Shown: positions 51,527 to 61,623 of the stretch, one piece after another
Numbering within the stretch: the first letter of the stretch is position 1
Layout of the letters: every line of letters starts with the position of its first letter
Source of the DNA: CBDHEY01 sp965262305
GTDB lineage: Bacteria > Pseudomonadota > Gammaproteobacteria > Pseudomonadales > Cellvibrionaceae
Reading direction: 5' to 3'
Length of the DNA stretch: 64,000 bases
Assembly (NCBI GenBank): GCA_965262305.1
Contig: CBDHEY010000004.1
Span: 1,178,001-1,242,000 of the forward strand
Notes under the pieces: model-generated
What the model saw: the letters and a program-made list of their open reading frames with translations, nothing else
Told to the model about the DNA's origin: nothing
The model's database searches: none
Translations under genes and position numbers: made by a program

Positions 51527-54145
51527 ATGCACGAAATTCCAGAAATGCTGCGGGATAACGTTCGGCTTTTAGGTGAACTATTAGGTGAAACAATAGCAAA
51601 ACATGAAAGCGAAGAACTCTTGCATAAAGTGGAGGAAATCCGGCGAATATCTAAGCAGTTAGCTGTCTCTGAGTCGAAAGATTATGCACCTCTAAAGGCA
51701 TTGTTGCAGGGGTTAAATGACAAAGATGTATTACCTATTACCCGCGCGTTTAATCAATTTTTGAATTTGGCAAACATTGCCGATTTAGAGTATTTTTCTA
51801 GCGTACATACGCAAGCTAAAAATCACTTACCAAATTTAATTGAAGAGTTTGCCCTAAATTTGGGCAAGCAAGCTGTTTTTGATGCGATAAACGGGCTAAG
51901 AATCGAGTTAGTTTTGACGGCACATCCGACAGAAGTGACAAGAAGGACGCTGATAAGAAAATATGAGGCGCTTTCATATACCTTAACTGATCGTAACCGT
52001 AATGATTTGGTTGAGTATGAAAGAGCAAAAATTGTGGGGCGTTTACGTCGTTTAGTCGAAGAAATATGGAATACGGACGAAATTCGTACTACTCGACCCA
52101 CTGCGGTTGATGAAGCTAAGTGGGGTTTTGCGGTTATTGAAAACAGCCTTTGGGATGCTGTGCCAGATTTTGTGCGTTTCTTGGATCGAATCTGCAGAGA
52201 ATCTCTCGGCGAAGGTTTGCCTATGGAAACCAAACCGTTCAAGTTTTATTCTTGGATGGGCGGTGACCGTGATGGTAATCCGAATGTGACCCATGATGTG
52301 ACCCAAGAAGTCATATTATTAGGCCGTTGGAAAGCGGCTGATCTCTATATACAAGATTTGTTAGAGCTTGGTGGGGATCTAAGCATGAATAAAGCAAATT
52401 CTGATCTGTTGGCTCTCGTTCCCGATGGGTGTGTCGAGCCCTATAGACATGTATTGAATGCTTTACGAAGAAAACTCGAAACTACGAGGCAATGGGCAGA
52501 AGATTGCATTGCTTCGAAAACGATCATTGCGACAGAAGATGTAATCGTTTCGCGAACCGAAATATTAGAACCTCTAATGGTGTGTTACAACTCTTTGTGT
52601 GAAATGGGATACGAACGAATTGCTAATGGTCCGCTCACTAATACACTTCACCGTGTTCATGCATTCGGTATTAATTTAGTTCCGCTTGATGTTCGTCAGG
52701 ATGGTGAACGACACGTAATGCTGCTGGATGAACTCACCGAATATCTTGGCATTGGGCGCTATGCTGAATGGGATGAAGCACAGCGACAAGCGTTTTTGTT
52801 AACAGAGCTCAACAATAAGCGACCACTGCTCCCTGCTGATTGGAATGCAAGTGCTGATTCTCTAGAGGTCTTAAATACTTGTCGAGTTATTGCTGCTCAG
52901 CCAAAAGAGACGCTAGCTTGTTATGTTATTTCTATGGCTCAACAAGCATCAGATGTTTTAGCAGTTGCCCTTTTACTTAAGGAAAGTGGTGTTTCTTGGA
53001 ATATGCCAATTGTTCCACTTTTTGAAACACTAGATGACTTAGATCGTGCTCCCGTGGTCATGGAAAAACTTTGGCAGATGGATTGGTACAAGGGCTACAT
53101 TAGTAGCTACCAAACTGTAATGATCGGGTACTCGGATTCGGCAAAAGATGCCGGCAAGTTGATGGCAACATGGGCACAGTATAAAGCGCAAGAGAAACTC
53201 ATTTCGCTATCCGAGAAATATGATGTTGAGTTAATGCTCTTTCATGGCAGGGGCGGAACCGTTGGTCGCGGCGGCGGCCCTGTTGAAAAGGCTATGGCAT
53301 CGCAACCTCCAGGTTCTGTGAAAGGCAAAATTCGCGTGACAGAACAGGGGGAGATGATTCGTTATAAGTTTGGTTTACCTCGACAAGCATTTACGAGCTT
53401 GTCAAATTATGTCTCTGCTATATTGAAGGCGACGTTAAACCCTCGTCCAGAACCAAAAGAAGAATGGCGTTCACTTATCGAGAATATGTCTCAAGCGAGT
53501 TTAAACGGCTACCGAAAAATTGTTCGTGAAGATCCGAGGTTTGTTCCCTATTTTCGTAGTCTGACTCCAGAGCAGGAATTAAGTAAACTCGCACTAGGTT
53601 CTCGCCCGGCAAAGCGAAAAGCCACTGGTGGGGTCGAAAGTTTGAGAGCAATTCCATGGGTATTTGCTTGGATGCAGGTTCGATTAAATTTACCCAGTTG
53701 GTTGGGATCGAAACAAGCATTAGATTTTGCACTTGAAAACCAGCCTGAAGTTCTGACTGAGATGCTAGAAAATTGGGATTTCTGGGCTAGCTTTATTGAT
53801 TTATTGGAGATGGTTGTCGGTAAGGCTGATCTTGAAGTTTGTTTGCATTATGAGTCAGAGTTGGTTGAAGGCAAATTAACAAGCCTTGGTGACACATTAC
53901 GGCAGGACTTAGCGGAACTTGAAGGTTTACTTAATCAAGTCAAACAGCAAGAAAAACTGTTAGATTCTGACCCTGTATTGCAGCGATCACTGGAAATTCG
54001 CAAGCCTTATATAGACCCTTTAAATTATCTGCAGGCTGAACTACTAAAGCGTGAGCGGAAGATGGAAACTATGCCAATCGATTTAGAACGCGCACTCAAA
54101 GTGACGATGGCAGGTATCTCAGCTGGTATGAGGAATACTGGTTAA
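51527..54145 (+). CDS. ppc: Phosphoenolpyruvate carboxylase
   Basis: Carboxylates PEP to oxaloacetate, replenishing the TCA cycle. The 872-residue chain carries the signature VLTAHPTEVTRRTLIRKYE (His near 133), the GGDRDGNPNVT block, and the Lys/Arg-rich MLFHGRGGTVGRGGGPVEKA (Gly-rich loop). The C-terminus GMRNTG contains the terminal Asn-Thr-Gly essential in the family (E. coli QNTG). No frameshift is seen. A rho-independent terminator follows. Confidence 0.97.
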   Translation: MHEIPEMLRDNVRLLGELLGETIAKHESEELLHKVEEIRRISKQLAVSESKDYAPLKALLQGLNDKDVLPITRAFNQFLNLANIADLEYFSSVHTQAKNHLPNLIEEFALNLGKQAVFDAINGLRIELVLTAHPTEVTRRTLIRKYEALSYTLTDRNRNDLVEYERAKIVGRLRRLVEEIWNTDEIRTTRPTAVDEAKWGFAVIENSLWDAVPDFVRFLDRICRESLGEGLPMETKPFKFYSWMGGDRDGNPNVTHDVTQEVILLGRWKAADLYIQDLLELGGDLSMNKANSDLLALVPDGCVEPYRHVLNALRRKLETTRQWAEDCIASKTIIATEDVIVSRTEILEPLMVCYNSLCEMGYERIANGPLTNTLHRVHAFGINLVPLDVRQDGERHVMLLDELTEYLGIGRYAEWDEAQRQAFLLTELNNKRPLLPADWNASADSLEVLNTCRVIAAQPKETLACYVISMAQQASDVLAVALLLKESGVSWNMPIVPLFETLDDLDRAPVVMEKLWQMDWYKGYISSYQTVMIGYSDSAKDAGKLMATWAQYKAQEKLISLSEKYDVELMLFHGRGGTVGRGGGPVEKAMASQPPGSVKGKIRVTEQGEMIRYKFGLPRQAFTSLSNYVSAILKATLNPRPEPKEEWRSLIENMSQASLNGYRKIVREDPRFVPYFRSLTPEQELSKLALGSRPAKRKATGGVESLRAIPWVFAWMQVRLNLPSWLGSKQALDFALENQPEVLTEMLENWDFWASFIDLLEMVVGKADLEVCLHYESELVEGKLTSLGDTLRQDLAELEGLLNQVKQQEKLLDSDPVLQRSLEIRKPYIDPLNYLQAELLKRERKMETMPIDLERALKVTMAGISAGMRNTG

Positions 54146-54172
54146 TAAACATTCGTGTCCATTCTTGTTAGC

Positions 54173-54204
54173 AACCAGGTCTTAGTCGACCTGGTTTTCT
54201 TCTT
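54173..54204 (+). terminator. ppc rho-independent terminator
   Basis: AACCAGGTC and GACCTGGTT (9-bp perfect stem, TTAGTC loop) are followed by TTCTTCTT. Located 27 bases after ppc. Confidence 0.85.
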
Positions 54205-54466
54205 GTAAAACAAATCTTTTTTCCCTTGCGTGTTAGCGCACACTCTTTGTCGTTTTGCATGCTTATCATCTAGCTGATGTTTAAATTTTCGTTTTATTAA
54301 ACAAAACTATCGATTCGACCAATAATATTAATTAGATCGATCGATACTTGTCCGAGTAAACTTTGTTTGTACCGTCGTTAACAGCAGCATTTTGAATAAA
54401 GCTAACCCGAGATTGCTATATTTAAGATGCATCATGAACACGCAAATTCATCAACAGGAGATAAAA
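54205..54466. other. katG upstream region
   Basis: No gene other than short frames was found. TATCGAT (54308-54314) and ATCGATA (54340-54346) are inverted repeats 25 bases apart. A complete OxyR-type ATAG-N7-CTAT series is not recognisable. The in-frame extension of katG upstream to 54392 lacks a ribosome-binding site and is not accepted. Confidence 0.4.
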
Positions 54467-56668
54467 ATGGCTGACAATAACCAAAGCAAGTGCCCGTTTT
54501 CAGGTGGTCAAAGTAACCACACTTCAGCGGGATCGAGATCCAATAGTGATTGGTGGCCCAATCAGTTAAATTTGAAAATCCTTCATCAAAACTCCTCTAA
54601 AAGCGACCCCATGGGTGAGTCATTTAATTATGCGGAAGAATTTAAATCTTTAGATTTGAATGCAGTCAAGCAAGACATTGTTGATTTGATGACCGATTCG
54701 AAAGATTGGTGGCCAGCAGACTATGGTCACTATGGTCCATTTTTTATACGTATGGCCTGGCACAGCGCAGGTACCTACCGCACGGGAGATGGTCGCGGTG
54801 GTGCCAGATCTGGAACTCAACGTTTTGCGCCATTAAATAGCTGGCCTGACAATGGAAACCTGGATAAAGCCCGACGCTTGCTATGGCCTGTTAAACAAAA
54901 ATACGGCAAAAAATTATCGTGGGCTGATCTGATGATCTTGGCAGGTAATTGCGCGTTGGAATCTATGGGTTTCAAAACGTTTGGTTTTGGCGGTGGTCGT
55001 GAGGATGTCTGGGAGCCAGAAGAAGATATTTACTGGGGTGCTGAAGACGAATGGTTAGGTGATAACCGTTACTCTGGAGAACGTGAACTTGATAATCCTC
55101 TCGCTGCAGTGCAAATGGGTTTGATTTATGTAAATCCTGAAGGTCCGAATGGTAACCCTGATCCGGTCGCGTCTGGCCATGACGTTCGCGAGACATTCGC
55201 TAGAATGGCGATGAATGATGAAGAGACTGTAGCATTGGTTGCAGGTGGACATACTTTTGGTAAGGCGCATGGTGCGGGTGATCCAGATTTAGTGGGCCCA
55301 GAACCTGAAGGTGCTAGCATAGAAGAGCAAGGCTTTGGCTGGACGAGCAGTCACGCAAGTGGAAAAGGTGTCGATACTATTACAAGTGGCTTCGAAGGCG
55401 CGTGGACACCAACACCGACAACCTGGGATATGAGCTATTTTGATGTTTTATTTGGTTACGAATGGGAATTACACCAGAGCCCCGCAGGTGCTAACCAGTG
55501 GCGACCAAAAAACCTTGAAGATAAAGACCATGCACCTCAGGTTGATGGTTCAAACGAAAAAGTTAGTATCTTCATGACAACAGCAGATATGTCGCTGCGC
55601 ATGGATCCTGCTTATGAAAAAATTGCACGTCGCTTTCATGCGAATCCAGAAGAATTTGCAGATGCCTTTGCAAGAGCTTGGTTTAAATTAACGCATCGTG
55701 ACATGGGACCTAAAGCACTTTACTTAGGATCAGAAGTTCCGAGTGAAGACTTGATTTGGCAAGATCCGATTCCAGCCGCGGATCATGAACTTGTTAACGA
55801 CCAAGACGTTGCTGAATTGAAAGCAAAAGTACTTAATTCTGGATTGACAGTATCGCAACTGGTTTCTACTGCGTGGGCGTCTGCATCGACATTTCGTGGT
55901 TCTGATTTACGTGGTGGTGCTAATGGTGCTCGTATTGCCTTGGCTCCGCAAAAGGATTGGGAAGTGAATCAGCCTGAGCAGCTATCTACTGTGCTTGAAA
56001 CTCTTAGTGGAATTCAAAGCGAATTCAACAGTGCACAAACTTCAGGTAAAGCGATATCTTTAGCGGATATGATCGTTTTGGGTGGCTGTGCTGCCATAGA
56101 AAATGCAGCGAAGGCTGCGGGTCATAATGTTACAGTGCCTTTCTCTGCTGGAAGAACCGATGCATCACAAGAACAAACCGATGTTGAATCATTCAATGTA
56201 TTAGAACCTGCAGCTGATGGTTTCCGAAATTATCTGAAGGCAAAGTACAGTGTTTCTGGAGAAGAATTACTTCTTGATAAGGCTCAACTTTTAACTCTCA
56301 CCGCGCCAGAGATGACGGTCTTAGTTGGAGGCATGCGAGTCTTGGGTGCAAATTTCGGTCAGACTCAACATGGCATATTCACAGACAGTGTTGGAACTTT
56401 AACAAATGACTTTTTTGTGAATATTCTTGATATGAGTACGGAATGGAAAGCCACTTCTGAAGATGATGAAGTTTTCGAGGGGCGAGATCGTTCAAATGGA
56501 AATGTGAAATGGACAGGGACTCGAGCAGATTTAGTATTTGGTTCAAACTCTCAATTAAGAGCGATTGCCGAAGTCTATGGCTCGGATGATGCAAAATCGC
56601 AATTCGTAAATGATTTTATTTCTGCTTGGAATAAAGTCATGAACTTGGATCGTTTTGATCTAGCTTAA
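54467..56668 (+). CDS. katG: Catalase-peroxidase
   Basis: Bifunctional haem enzyme that removes hydrogen peroxide. The ATG at 54467 follows an AGGAGAT ribosome-binding site; the upstream in-frame ATGs lack one. Landmarks: FIRMAWHSAGTYRTGDGRGG (distal Arg/Trp/His), GGREDVWEPEEDIYWG, proximal His in LVAGGHTFGKAHGA, and a second peroxidase-like half from about residue 400. The Trp-Tyr-Met adduct positions are consistent with the family. Length 733 matches other KatGs. A terminator follows. Confidence 0.97.
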   Translation: MADNNQSKCPFSGGQSNHTSAGSRSNSDWWPNQLNLKILHQNSSKSDPMGESFNYAEEFKSLDLNAVKQDIVDLMTDSKDWWPADYGHYGPFFIRMAWHSAGTYRTGDGRGGARSGTQRFAPLNSWPDNGNLDKARRLLWPVKQKYGKKLSWADLMILAGNCALESMGFKTFGFGGGREDVWEPEEDIYWGAEDEWLGDNRYSGERELDNPLAAVQMGLIYVNPEGPNGNPDPVASGHDVRETFARMAMNDEETVALVAGGHTFGKAHGAGDPDLVGPEPEGASIEEQGFGWTSSHASGKGVDTITSGFEGAWTPTPTTWDMSYFDVLFGYEWELHQSPAGANQWRPKNLEDKDHAPQVDGSNEKVSIFMTTADMSLRMDPAYEKIARRFHANPEEFADAFARAWFKLTHRDMGPKALYLGSEVPSEDLIWQDPIPAADHELVNDQDVAELKAKVLNSGLTVSQLVSTAWASASTFRGSDLRGGANGARIALAPQKDWEVNQPEQLSTVLETLSGIQSEFNSAQTSGKAISLADMIVLGGCAAIENAAKAAGHNVTVPFSAGRTDASQEQTDVESFNVLEPAADGFRNYLKAKYSVSGEELLLDKAQLLTLTAPEMTVLVGGMRVLGANFGQTQHGIFTDSVGTLTNDFFVNILDMSTEWKATSEDDEVFEGRDRSNGNVKWTGTRADLVFGSNSQLRAIAEVYGSDDAKSQFVNDFISAWNKVMNLDRFDLA

Positions 56669-56689
56669 ATTTTAGTTTTTTCTGCAGAC

Positions 56690-56721
56690 AAAAGCGCTTT
56701 ATTTTAAAAGCGCTTTTTTTG
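56690..56721 (+). terminator. katG rho-independent terminator
   Basis: AAAAGCGCTTT and AAAAGCGCTTTTTTT form a stem around GCGC with a short loop and end in a T run, 22 bases after katG. The A/T symmetry allows it to serve the opposite strand too. Confidence 0.8.
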
Positions 56722-56800
56722 TTGATAAGTTACTCAAATCGACAGGTTAATTTACAAAAAAAATCTTATGCACAGTGAGAAATAATGCGCACGCGCAGGT

Positions 56801-57787
56801 TTATTCGAAACTATATTTCAATCCAATTTTCTCGCGTATTGAATCCATCAGTTGCATATTTGCTAGTGTATCGGTATGAGTCATTTTTGAACTTTCCAGC
56901 GCGCCGTCTCTAATGCAATTCATCGCTTCTTGAGTTTCATATTCAAAACCGGTTGCGTCAAAGCGTTTGGTCACAGTTTTCTCCGTTTCAAAGTTAGATA
57001 GAGTTGCCGAAATACAGTCCCAGAACATAGCATGAATACGAATAAATCCTTTTTTGCCATGAATAAAAAAATCGTTATTTTGAAGTGAAATAATACTGGC
57101 TGTAAACTGCGAAGTTTTGTAGTCACCATATTTCAATGTGACTGAAACCTGCTCGTCTACATTCGTTTCGCCAACTTTTCCCGTGGCTAAAAAGTCTGTA
57201 GGGTTACAACCCATAACCCATTGTGAAATGGCTATATTGTAAACGCCCATATCCAACAATACACCTCCAGCAAGCTGCTCGTTATACATGCGGTCGTCAA
57301 GATCTTTGGGAACGCAAAATCCGAAACTTGATGTAAGATTTTCGATATCGCCAATTTCATCTGAATCAATCCAATCCCTGATTACTTGGTATATTGGGAG
57401 GTAGCGCGTCCACAAGGCTTCCATTAAAAAAGTATTGTTATTTTTTGATAATTCAATAAGTTCTTGAGTTTGTTTTGCATTAACCGTGAGTGGTTTTTCG
57501 CATAGAACCGGTTTTTTTGCTTCTAGACAAAGTTTTGCCTGTTCATAGTGAAACCGGTGAGGTGTCGCAATATAAACCCCATCGATGTCATTATCCTCAA
57601 GCAATGCTTGGTAGCTGTTAAAGGTTTTCTTTGCACCAAACTTATTTGCAAAATTTATTGCGCGACTTTCGTCCCTGCTAGCGACGGCATATAGTTCAGC
57701 ATCGTCTAGTGCTGACAAGCCGCCAGCAAATCTTTCTGCGATTCTACCTGGGCCAATGATTGCCCATTTAAAGGTTTCTTTTTTCAT
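56801..57787 (-). CDS. Gfo/Idh/MocA-family oxidoreductase, 328 aa
   Basis: The Rossmann start FKWAIIGPGRIAERFAGGLS binds NAD(P). The conserved VLCEKPLTVNAKQTQEL contains the catalytic Lys (in CEKP), and the second domain has GVLLDMGVYNIAISQWVMG, typical of the dehydrogenases and glucose-fructose type enzymes. The substrate is probably a sugar or inositol derivative, but it cannot be told from sequence. It is transcribed toward katG, with a DUF6279 lipoprotein gene 31 bases upstream. Confidence 0.92.
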   Translation of the reverse strand: MKKETFKWAIIGPGRIAERFAGGLSALDDAELYAVASRDESRAINFANKFGAKKTFNSYQALLEDNDIDGVYIATPHRFHYEQAKLCLEAKKPVLCEKPLTVNAKQTQELIELSKNNNTFLMEALWTRYLPIYQVIRDWIDSDEIGDIENLTSSFGFCVPKDLDDRMYNEQLAGGVLLDMGVYNIAISQWVMGCNPTDFLATGKVGETNVDEQVSVTLKYGDYKTSQFTASIISLQNNDFFIHGKKGFIRIHAMFWDCISATLSNFETEKTVTKRFDATGFEYETQEAMNCIRDGALESSKMTHTDTLANMQLMDSIREKIGLKYSFE

Positions 57788-57818
57788 ATTAGCGCATCCG
57801 TATAATTTAAATTTTATT

Positions 57819-58664
57819 TTAAGGTTGAGCTTTTGAAAGGTCCAAAAAGTCGCTCTTATAATTGTTTAATTTGTAAATGGTTTTAGCTTTTTGCTTCTCT
57901 GTTCTTGAATCGAGAAGTTCCGTGAAGAGTTGGAATGTTAACTTTTGATTGGTATCGGTCGCCGCCTCGTATTCAGGTATCCACTCGTCGGCTCTATAAA
58001 ACATTAAGCTTCTGACAACTCGTTCCAAATTTTGCACGTCATTGCGTATTGCTAAGGCTTCTTCTAAATCATTTGCAGAAATTTCTTGTTGTCTCAACGA
58101 AAGATGTTCGTAAACGGCAATATCATTGCCCCATTTTTTTATTAATTCTTTTTGTTCTTTCGTAAAACGACCAAAAAAAGGTTTTACATAATCTTTAACA
58201 TCGTCTCTATGTTTTTTTATCACCTTACTACGTTTTTTATCAACATAATTTTTTTTGTATTTCTCTCGTTCTTTTTTTAAATTACTTAAAAGCTCTTCCA
58301 CTTGTTGGTCGTTTAGCTCCGACAGTATTTTCACCATATGTGGTATTAACTGCTCAGCAGAAGCGTCTAAAAACTCTTGTACTTTGTCGCTTTCTTTGTG
58401 CAGTACTTCCGCACTCGCAGGCGATTTATTAACAATATTAATTAAGTTGTCAATGTAGCTTGCATATAAGGGAAGCTGTTCGCTTCTATGCCATTGGTGA
58501 AATTCTTTTATTACTTTTTTCGTATATTGCTTTTGATCTTTAGTTAAAGTGACGTAACTACTCACTTGCCATCGTAAGTATATTCCTAAAAAATTGTAGG
58601 CAATTTTGGTGGTGCAACCAGAAACTAAAAAAAGCGAAATTAATATGACGAGAACTATTTTCAT
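57819..58664 (-). CDS. DUF6279-family lipoprotein, 281 aa
   Basis: A lipoprotein signal (MKIVLVILISLFLVSGC) is followed by a helical domain. It starts AYNFLGIYLRWQVSSYVTLT and contains KKYTKKVIKEF-like charged helices and a long Lys/Glu-rich coiled segment (about residues 120-170). The order fits DUF6279 lipoproteins of gammaproteobacteria, small outer-membrane or periplasmic proteins of unknown function. It stands between lnt and the oxidoreductase on the same strand. Confidence 0.82.
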   Translation of the reverse strand: MKIVLVILISLFLVSGCTTKIAYNFLGIYLRWQVSSYVTLTKDQKQYTKKVIKEFHQWHRSEQLPLYASYIDNLINIVNKSPASAEVLHKESDKVQEFLDASAEQLIPHMVKILSELNDQQVEELLSNLKKEREKYKKNYVDKKRSKVIKKHRDDVKDYVKPFFGRFTKEQKELIKKWGNDIAVYEHLSLRQQEISANDLEEALAIRNDVQNLERVVRSLMFYRADEWIPEYEAATDTNQKLTFQLFTELLDSRTEKQKAKTIYKLNNYKSDFLDLSKAQP

Positions 58665-58704
58665 GATTTTTGGCTGTTAGTCGATACGCTTATTTAAAAG
58701 AGGT

Positions 58705-60243
58705 TTATTCATCGGATTTCTCTGTTTCTTGAAACACAGTTTTTAATGCTGGAATCATAGTTGTTCCAATGAAAATAAAACAGATAATAACAATTGGGTA
58801 TGAACCTAAAAGTGAAAATGGTGTAAAACCGGCCCTTTTTTCCACATTTGCCACAAAATTTTCCTGAACAAACTGCGGCCCAGTAAATAAAATTTTGCCT
58901 TTCGGATCAACTACACCACTGACTCCAGTATTTGTCGCTCGGACAAGAAATCGCTCATTTTCTAGTGCTCTCATTTGCGCCATCTGCATATGTTGTAGTG
59001 GCCCTATAGAATTACCAAACCATGCGTCATTGCTTATAGTGACCATTAGGTCGGCGGATTTTGCACTTTTGGCCACTAAGCCAGGGTACACAATTTCATA
59101 GCAGATAAAAGGAGCGATGCTATGTTTTCCCACAAGTAGCTTAGCTTGTGTTTTTGGGCCAGGATATATAAAGGAGTTTGGTAAATCAAAGAAGCTGATT
59201 AAACCCCTTAACCATCCTTCGAGTGGTACATATTCTCCGAAAGGCACGAGCCGTTGTTTAAAATAGGTACCAGTGCCATTACCTATACTAATGATACTGT
59301 TGTAAACCTTCCCGGTTTCAGGGTCATCGTGTAGCATCCCAGTAACAAGGCTTGAGTTATTCTCTCTAGCGAGCTTATCAAACTCCTTTAAAATAAGCTC
59401 TGCATCTTGACGTAGAAGAGGAACAGCTGCTTCAGGCCATAGTATGATGTCTTTACCCCAATGATCTTGAGATTCTGTTCGAAGTACCTCGAGAATATAG
59501 TCTCGAAAATTAGGATCCCATTTAATTTCTAGCGGAATGTTGGGTTGTACTATGGCTACTGATATAGGTTCGTCATTTGATTTATGTGTCCAAGTGATCT
59601 GGTGAAGAATTAAACCTGTTAACCAAATCGTGATGATTACACCTCCACTGGTCAACAAGTGTTTTTTTTGTCTAAGGGTTTTAACAATAAGCGTTCCGCT
59701 CAATACTGCTAAAAAGCTGAGGCCCATGACACCGAGTACAGGTGCCCATCCTGAAAGCCAAGTGTCAACATGGGCGTAGCCCAAATAAAGCCAAGGGAAT
59801 CCCGTCAAAAACCAGTTTCGTGTCCACTCTCCAATTACCCAAAATGCAGGAAATGCAAGATATGAATGGCGACTATTGGTAAAGGTGACATATTTTCCAT
59901 ATAGTAAAAATGGGATAGCAAATACAAGACCCATTCCAGTCACAAATATACCAGTCAAAACTATTGCGAGTGGTATAGGGGTGTACGCAAACTCGTGAAT
60001 GGCGACAAAAACCCAGGATGCGCCACTCAGATATACTCCAAGCCCAAATAACCATGTAATGCCAAGATATTTTTGAGGTCGCGATTTTTCGAGAAAATAA
60101 AAAAGTAGGCTAGTGCCAATTACCCCCAAATACCATTGGTGGTAAGGCGCTAGGGAATAGGTAATTAAAAAACCCGAAAGGAAAATTCCAAGATATTTGA
60201 GAATTCGAATTGCGAATTGCAATATCATTTTTTTCCATTTCAT
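58705..60243 (-). CDS. lnt: Apolipoprotein N-acyltransferase
   Basis: This enzyme acylates the N-terminal Cys of lipoproteins, the last step in lipoprotein maturation. Eight or so transmembrane helices precede the nitrilase-like domain. The catalytic residues lie in WPEAAVPLL (Glu), LVPFGEYVP (Lys region) and FICYEIVYPG (Cys). The 512 residues match E. coli Lnt. It is the third gene of the miaB-phoH-ybeY-corC-lnt run, starting 21 bases after corC. Many lipoproteins elsewhere in the window depend on it. Confidence 0.95.
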   Translation of the reverse strand: MKWKKMILQFAIRILKYLGIFLSGFLITYSLAPYHQWYLGVIGTSLLFYFLEKSRPQKYLGITWLFGLGVYLSGASWVFVAIHEFAYTPIPLAIVLTGIFVTGMGLVFAIPFLLYGKYVTFTNSRHSYLAFPAFWVIGEWTRNWFLTGFPWLYLGYAHVDTWLSGWAPVLGVMGLSFLAVLSGTLIVKTLRQKKHLLTSGGVIITIWLTGLILHQITWTHKSNDEPISVAIVQPNIPLEIKWDPNFRDYILEVLRTESQDHWGKDIILWPEAAVPLLRQDAELILKEFDKLARENNSSLVTGMLHDDPETGKVYNSIISIGNGTGTYFKQRLVPFGEYVPLEGWLRGLISFFDLPNSFIYPGPKTQAKLLVGKHSIAPFICYEIVYPGLVAKSAKSADLMVTISNDAWFGNSIGPLQHMQMAQMRALENERFLVRATNTGVSGVVDPKGKILFTGPQFVQENFVANVEKRAGFTPFSLLGSYPIVIICFIFIGTTMIPALKTVFQETEKSDE

Positions 60244-60264
60244 AAATTAGAGTAAGGTCGTTGT

Positions 60265-61140
60265 TTACGTTTTTTCTGATTTATCTAATTTTTTAACTCG
60301 AAGTAAATGAATTTTTCTACTATCAGAATATAATACTCGAAACGAGAAACCTTGCACTTTTACTTTTTCGTTGCGCTCTGGCATTCGTCCAAAGGCTTGC
60401 ATGATAATTCCACCTATCGTATCGAATTCATCGTCTTCAATATGGGCTTCAAAATACTCATTAAAATCTTCAATTGGCGTTAAGGCTTTCATGATGTAGT
60501 CGTTTTTTGCGACTTGACGAATCATATCTTCGCCTTCTTCATCCGTTTCGTCCTCAATTTCACCAACGATTTCCTCAAGAATGTCTTCAATTGTTACCAG
60601 TCCAGAGATACTGCCATATTCGTCGATAACGAGCGCCATATGATAACGGTTTTCTCGAAACTCTTTTAAGAGCACATTAAGCCGTTTACTTTCGGGAATG
60701 ATGTTTGCGGGGCGAAGAATCTTTTCTAGATCAAATTTTTCGAGACCTCCTAGCAAAAGCGGAAGTAAATCTTTTGCAAGAAGTATCCCTTTTAAATCAT
60801 CGGTTGTTTCTCCAACAACAGGAAAACGAGAGTGTCCTGAGTCGACCACTTTTTTGATGATTTTGTCGATGCTTTCATCTTGGTCGAGCATAACCATTTG
60901 TGCGCGAGGCACCATGATTTCACGCACTTGTTGTGAGGATACGTCTAACGCGCCTTCGATTATGTTGAGAGCTTCTTGATCAACAACTCGGTTGTTCGCA
61001 GCTCCTTTTATTATGTCGAGCAGTTCTTTGCGAGATTTTGGTTCGTGTGCAAAACCGGCAAACAATTTTTCTAGCCAAGAACGAGGTTTGCTATTCCCCA
61101 GTTCTATTGGCTTAGTACTCGGAGGTTCGGCGGAAGACAT
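60265..61140 (-). CDS. corC: CorC/HlyC-family CBS-domain protein
   Basis: CBS pairs at about residues 55-200 (REIMVPRAQMVMLDQDESI, then FPVVGETTDDLKGILLAKDL and VIDEYGSISGLVTIEDILEE) are followed by the C-terminal CorC/HlyC transporter-associated domain (EFDTIGGIIMQAFGRMPERN). In E. coli the protein contributes to magnesium and cobalt resistance. An N-terminal basic tail precedes EKLFAGFAHEPKSRKELLDI. No membrane helix is present. It lies 32 bases after ybeY. Confidence 0.95.
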   Translation of the reverse strand: MSSAEPPSTKPIELGNSKPRSWLEKLFAGFAHEPKSRKELLDIIKGAANNRVVDQEALNIIEGALDVSSQQVREIMVPRAQMVMLDQDESIDKIIKKVVDSGHSRFPVVGETTDDLKGILLAKDLLPLLLGGLEKFDLEKILRPANIIPESKRLNVLLKEFRENRYHMALVIDEYGSISGLVTIEDILEEIVGEIEDETDEEGEDMIRQVAKNDYIMKALTPIEDFNEYFEAHIEDDEFDTIGGIIMQAFGRMPERNEKVKVQGFSFRVLYSDSRKIHLLRVKKLDKSEKT

Positions 61141-61172
61141 GTTATTTTGGCTCCATGAAATTAATTCGTGTT

Positions 61173-61619
61173 TTATTGGTAGGGGTTAGAAAAACCAAAT
61201 TGAGATAAAATATCGATTTCCAGGTTTTCCATTATTTCTGCTTGTTCATCGTCAATGTGGTCAAAGCCCAAAAGGTGGAGAGTTCCATGAATAGTCAAAT
61301 GAGCCCAGTGGTCAATATCTAATTTTTGTTGATCTTTTGCTTCTTGGATCACTAATGGAGCACAAATCACAATATCACCAAGAAATTCGTATTCTACATC
61401 GTCAGGCAAATCACATGGAAATGATAAGACGTTTGTCGGTTTATTTTTTTTTCGATACTCAAAGTTTAGCGATTGGCTTTCGTGCTCGTCTACGATACGA
61501 ATGCTTACTTCTGCGTCATTTTTCTCATTTTTTATGCAGGCATTTACCCATTCTGTAAATTCAATTTCCGACGGAATTCTATCTTGTTCGCAGGCGATCT
61601 GAACGAGCACTTGAGCCAT
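61173..61619 (-). CDS. ybeY: Endoribonuclease YbeY
   Basis: Zinc-dependent RNase for 16S rRNA 3' end maturation and ribosome quality control. The metal motif HGTLHLLGFDH (HGxLHLxGxDH) lies near residue 114, followed by DDEQAEIMENLEIDIL. FRKKNKPTNVLSFPC earlier is the family's second block. Length 148 matches. It starts four bases after phoH, in the usual order. Confidence 0.96.
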   Translation of the reverse strand: MAQVLVQIACEQDRIPSEIEFTEWVNACIKNEKNDAEVSIRIVDEHESQSLNFEYRKKNKPTNVLSFPCDLPDDVEYEFLGDIVICAPLVIQEAKDQQKLDIDHWAHLTIHGTLHLLGFDHIDDEQAEIMENLEIDILSQFGFSNPYQ

Positions 61620-61623
61620 GGCG

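Noticed and set aside
54300..54350. OxyR binding site before katG
   Set aside because: The ATAG-N7-CTAT-N7-ATAG-N7-CTAT spacing is not met; only one CTAT and an ATCGATA repeat are seen.
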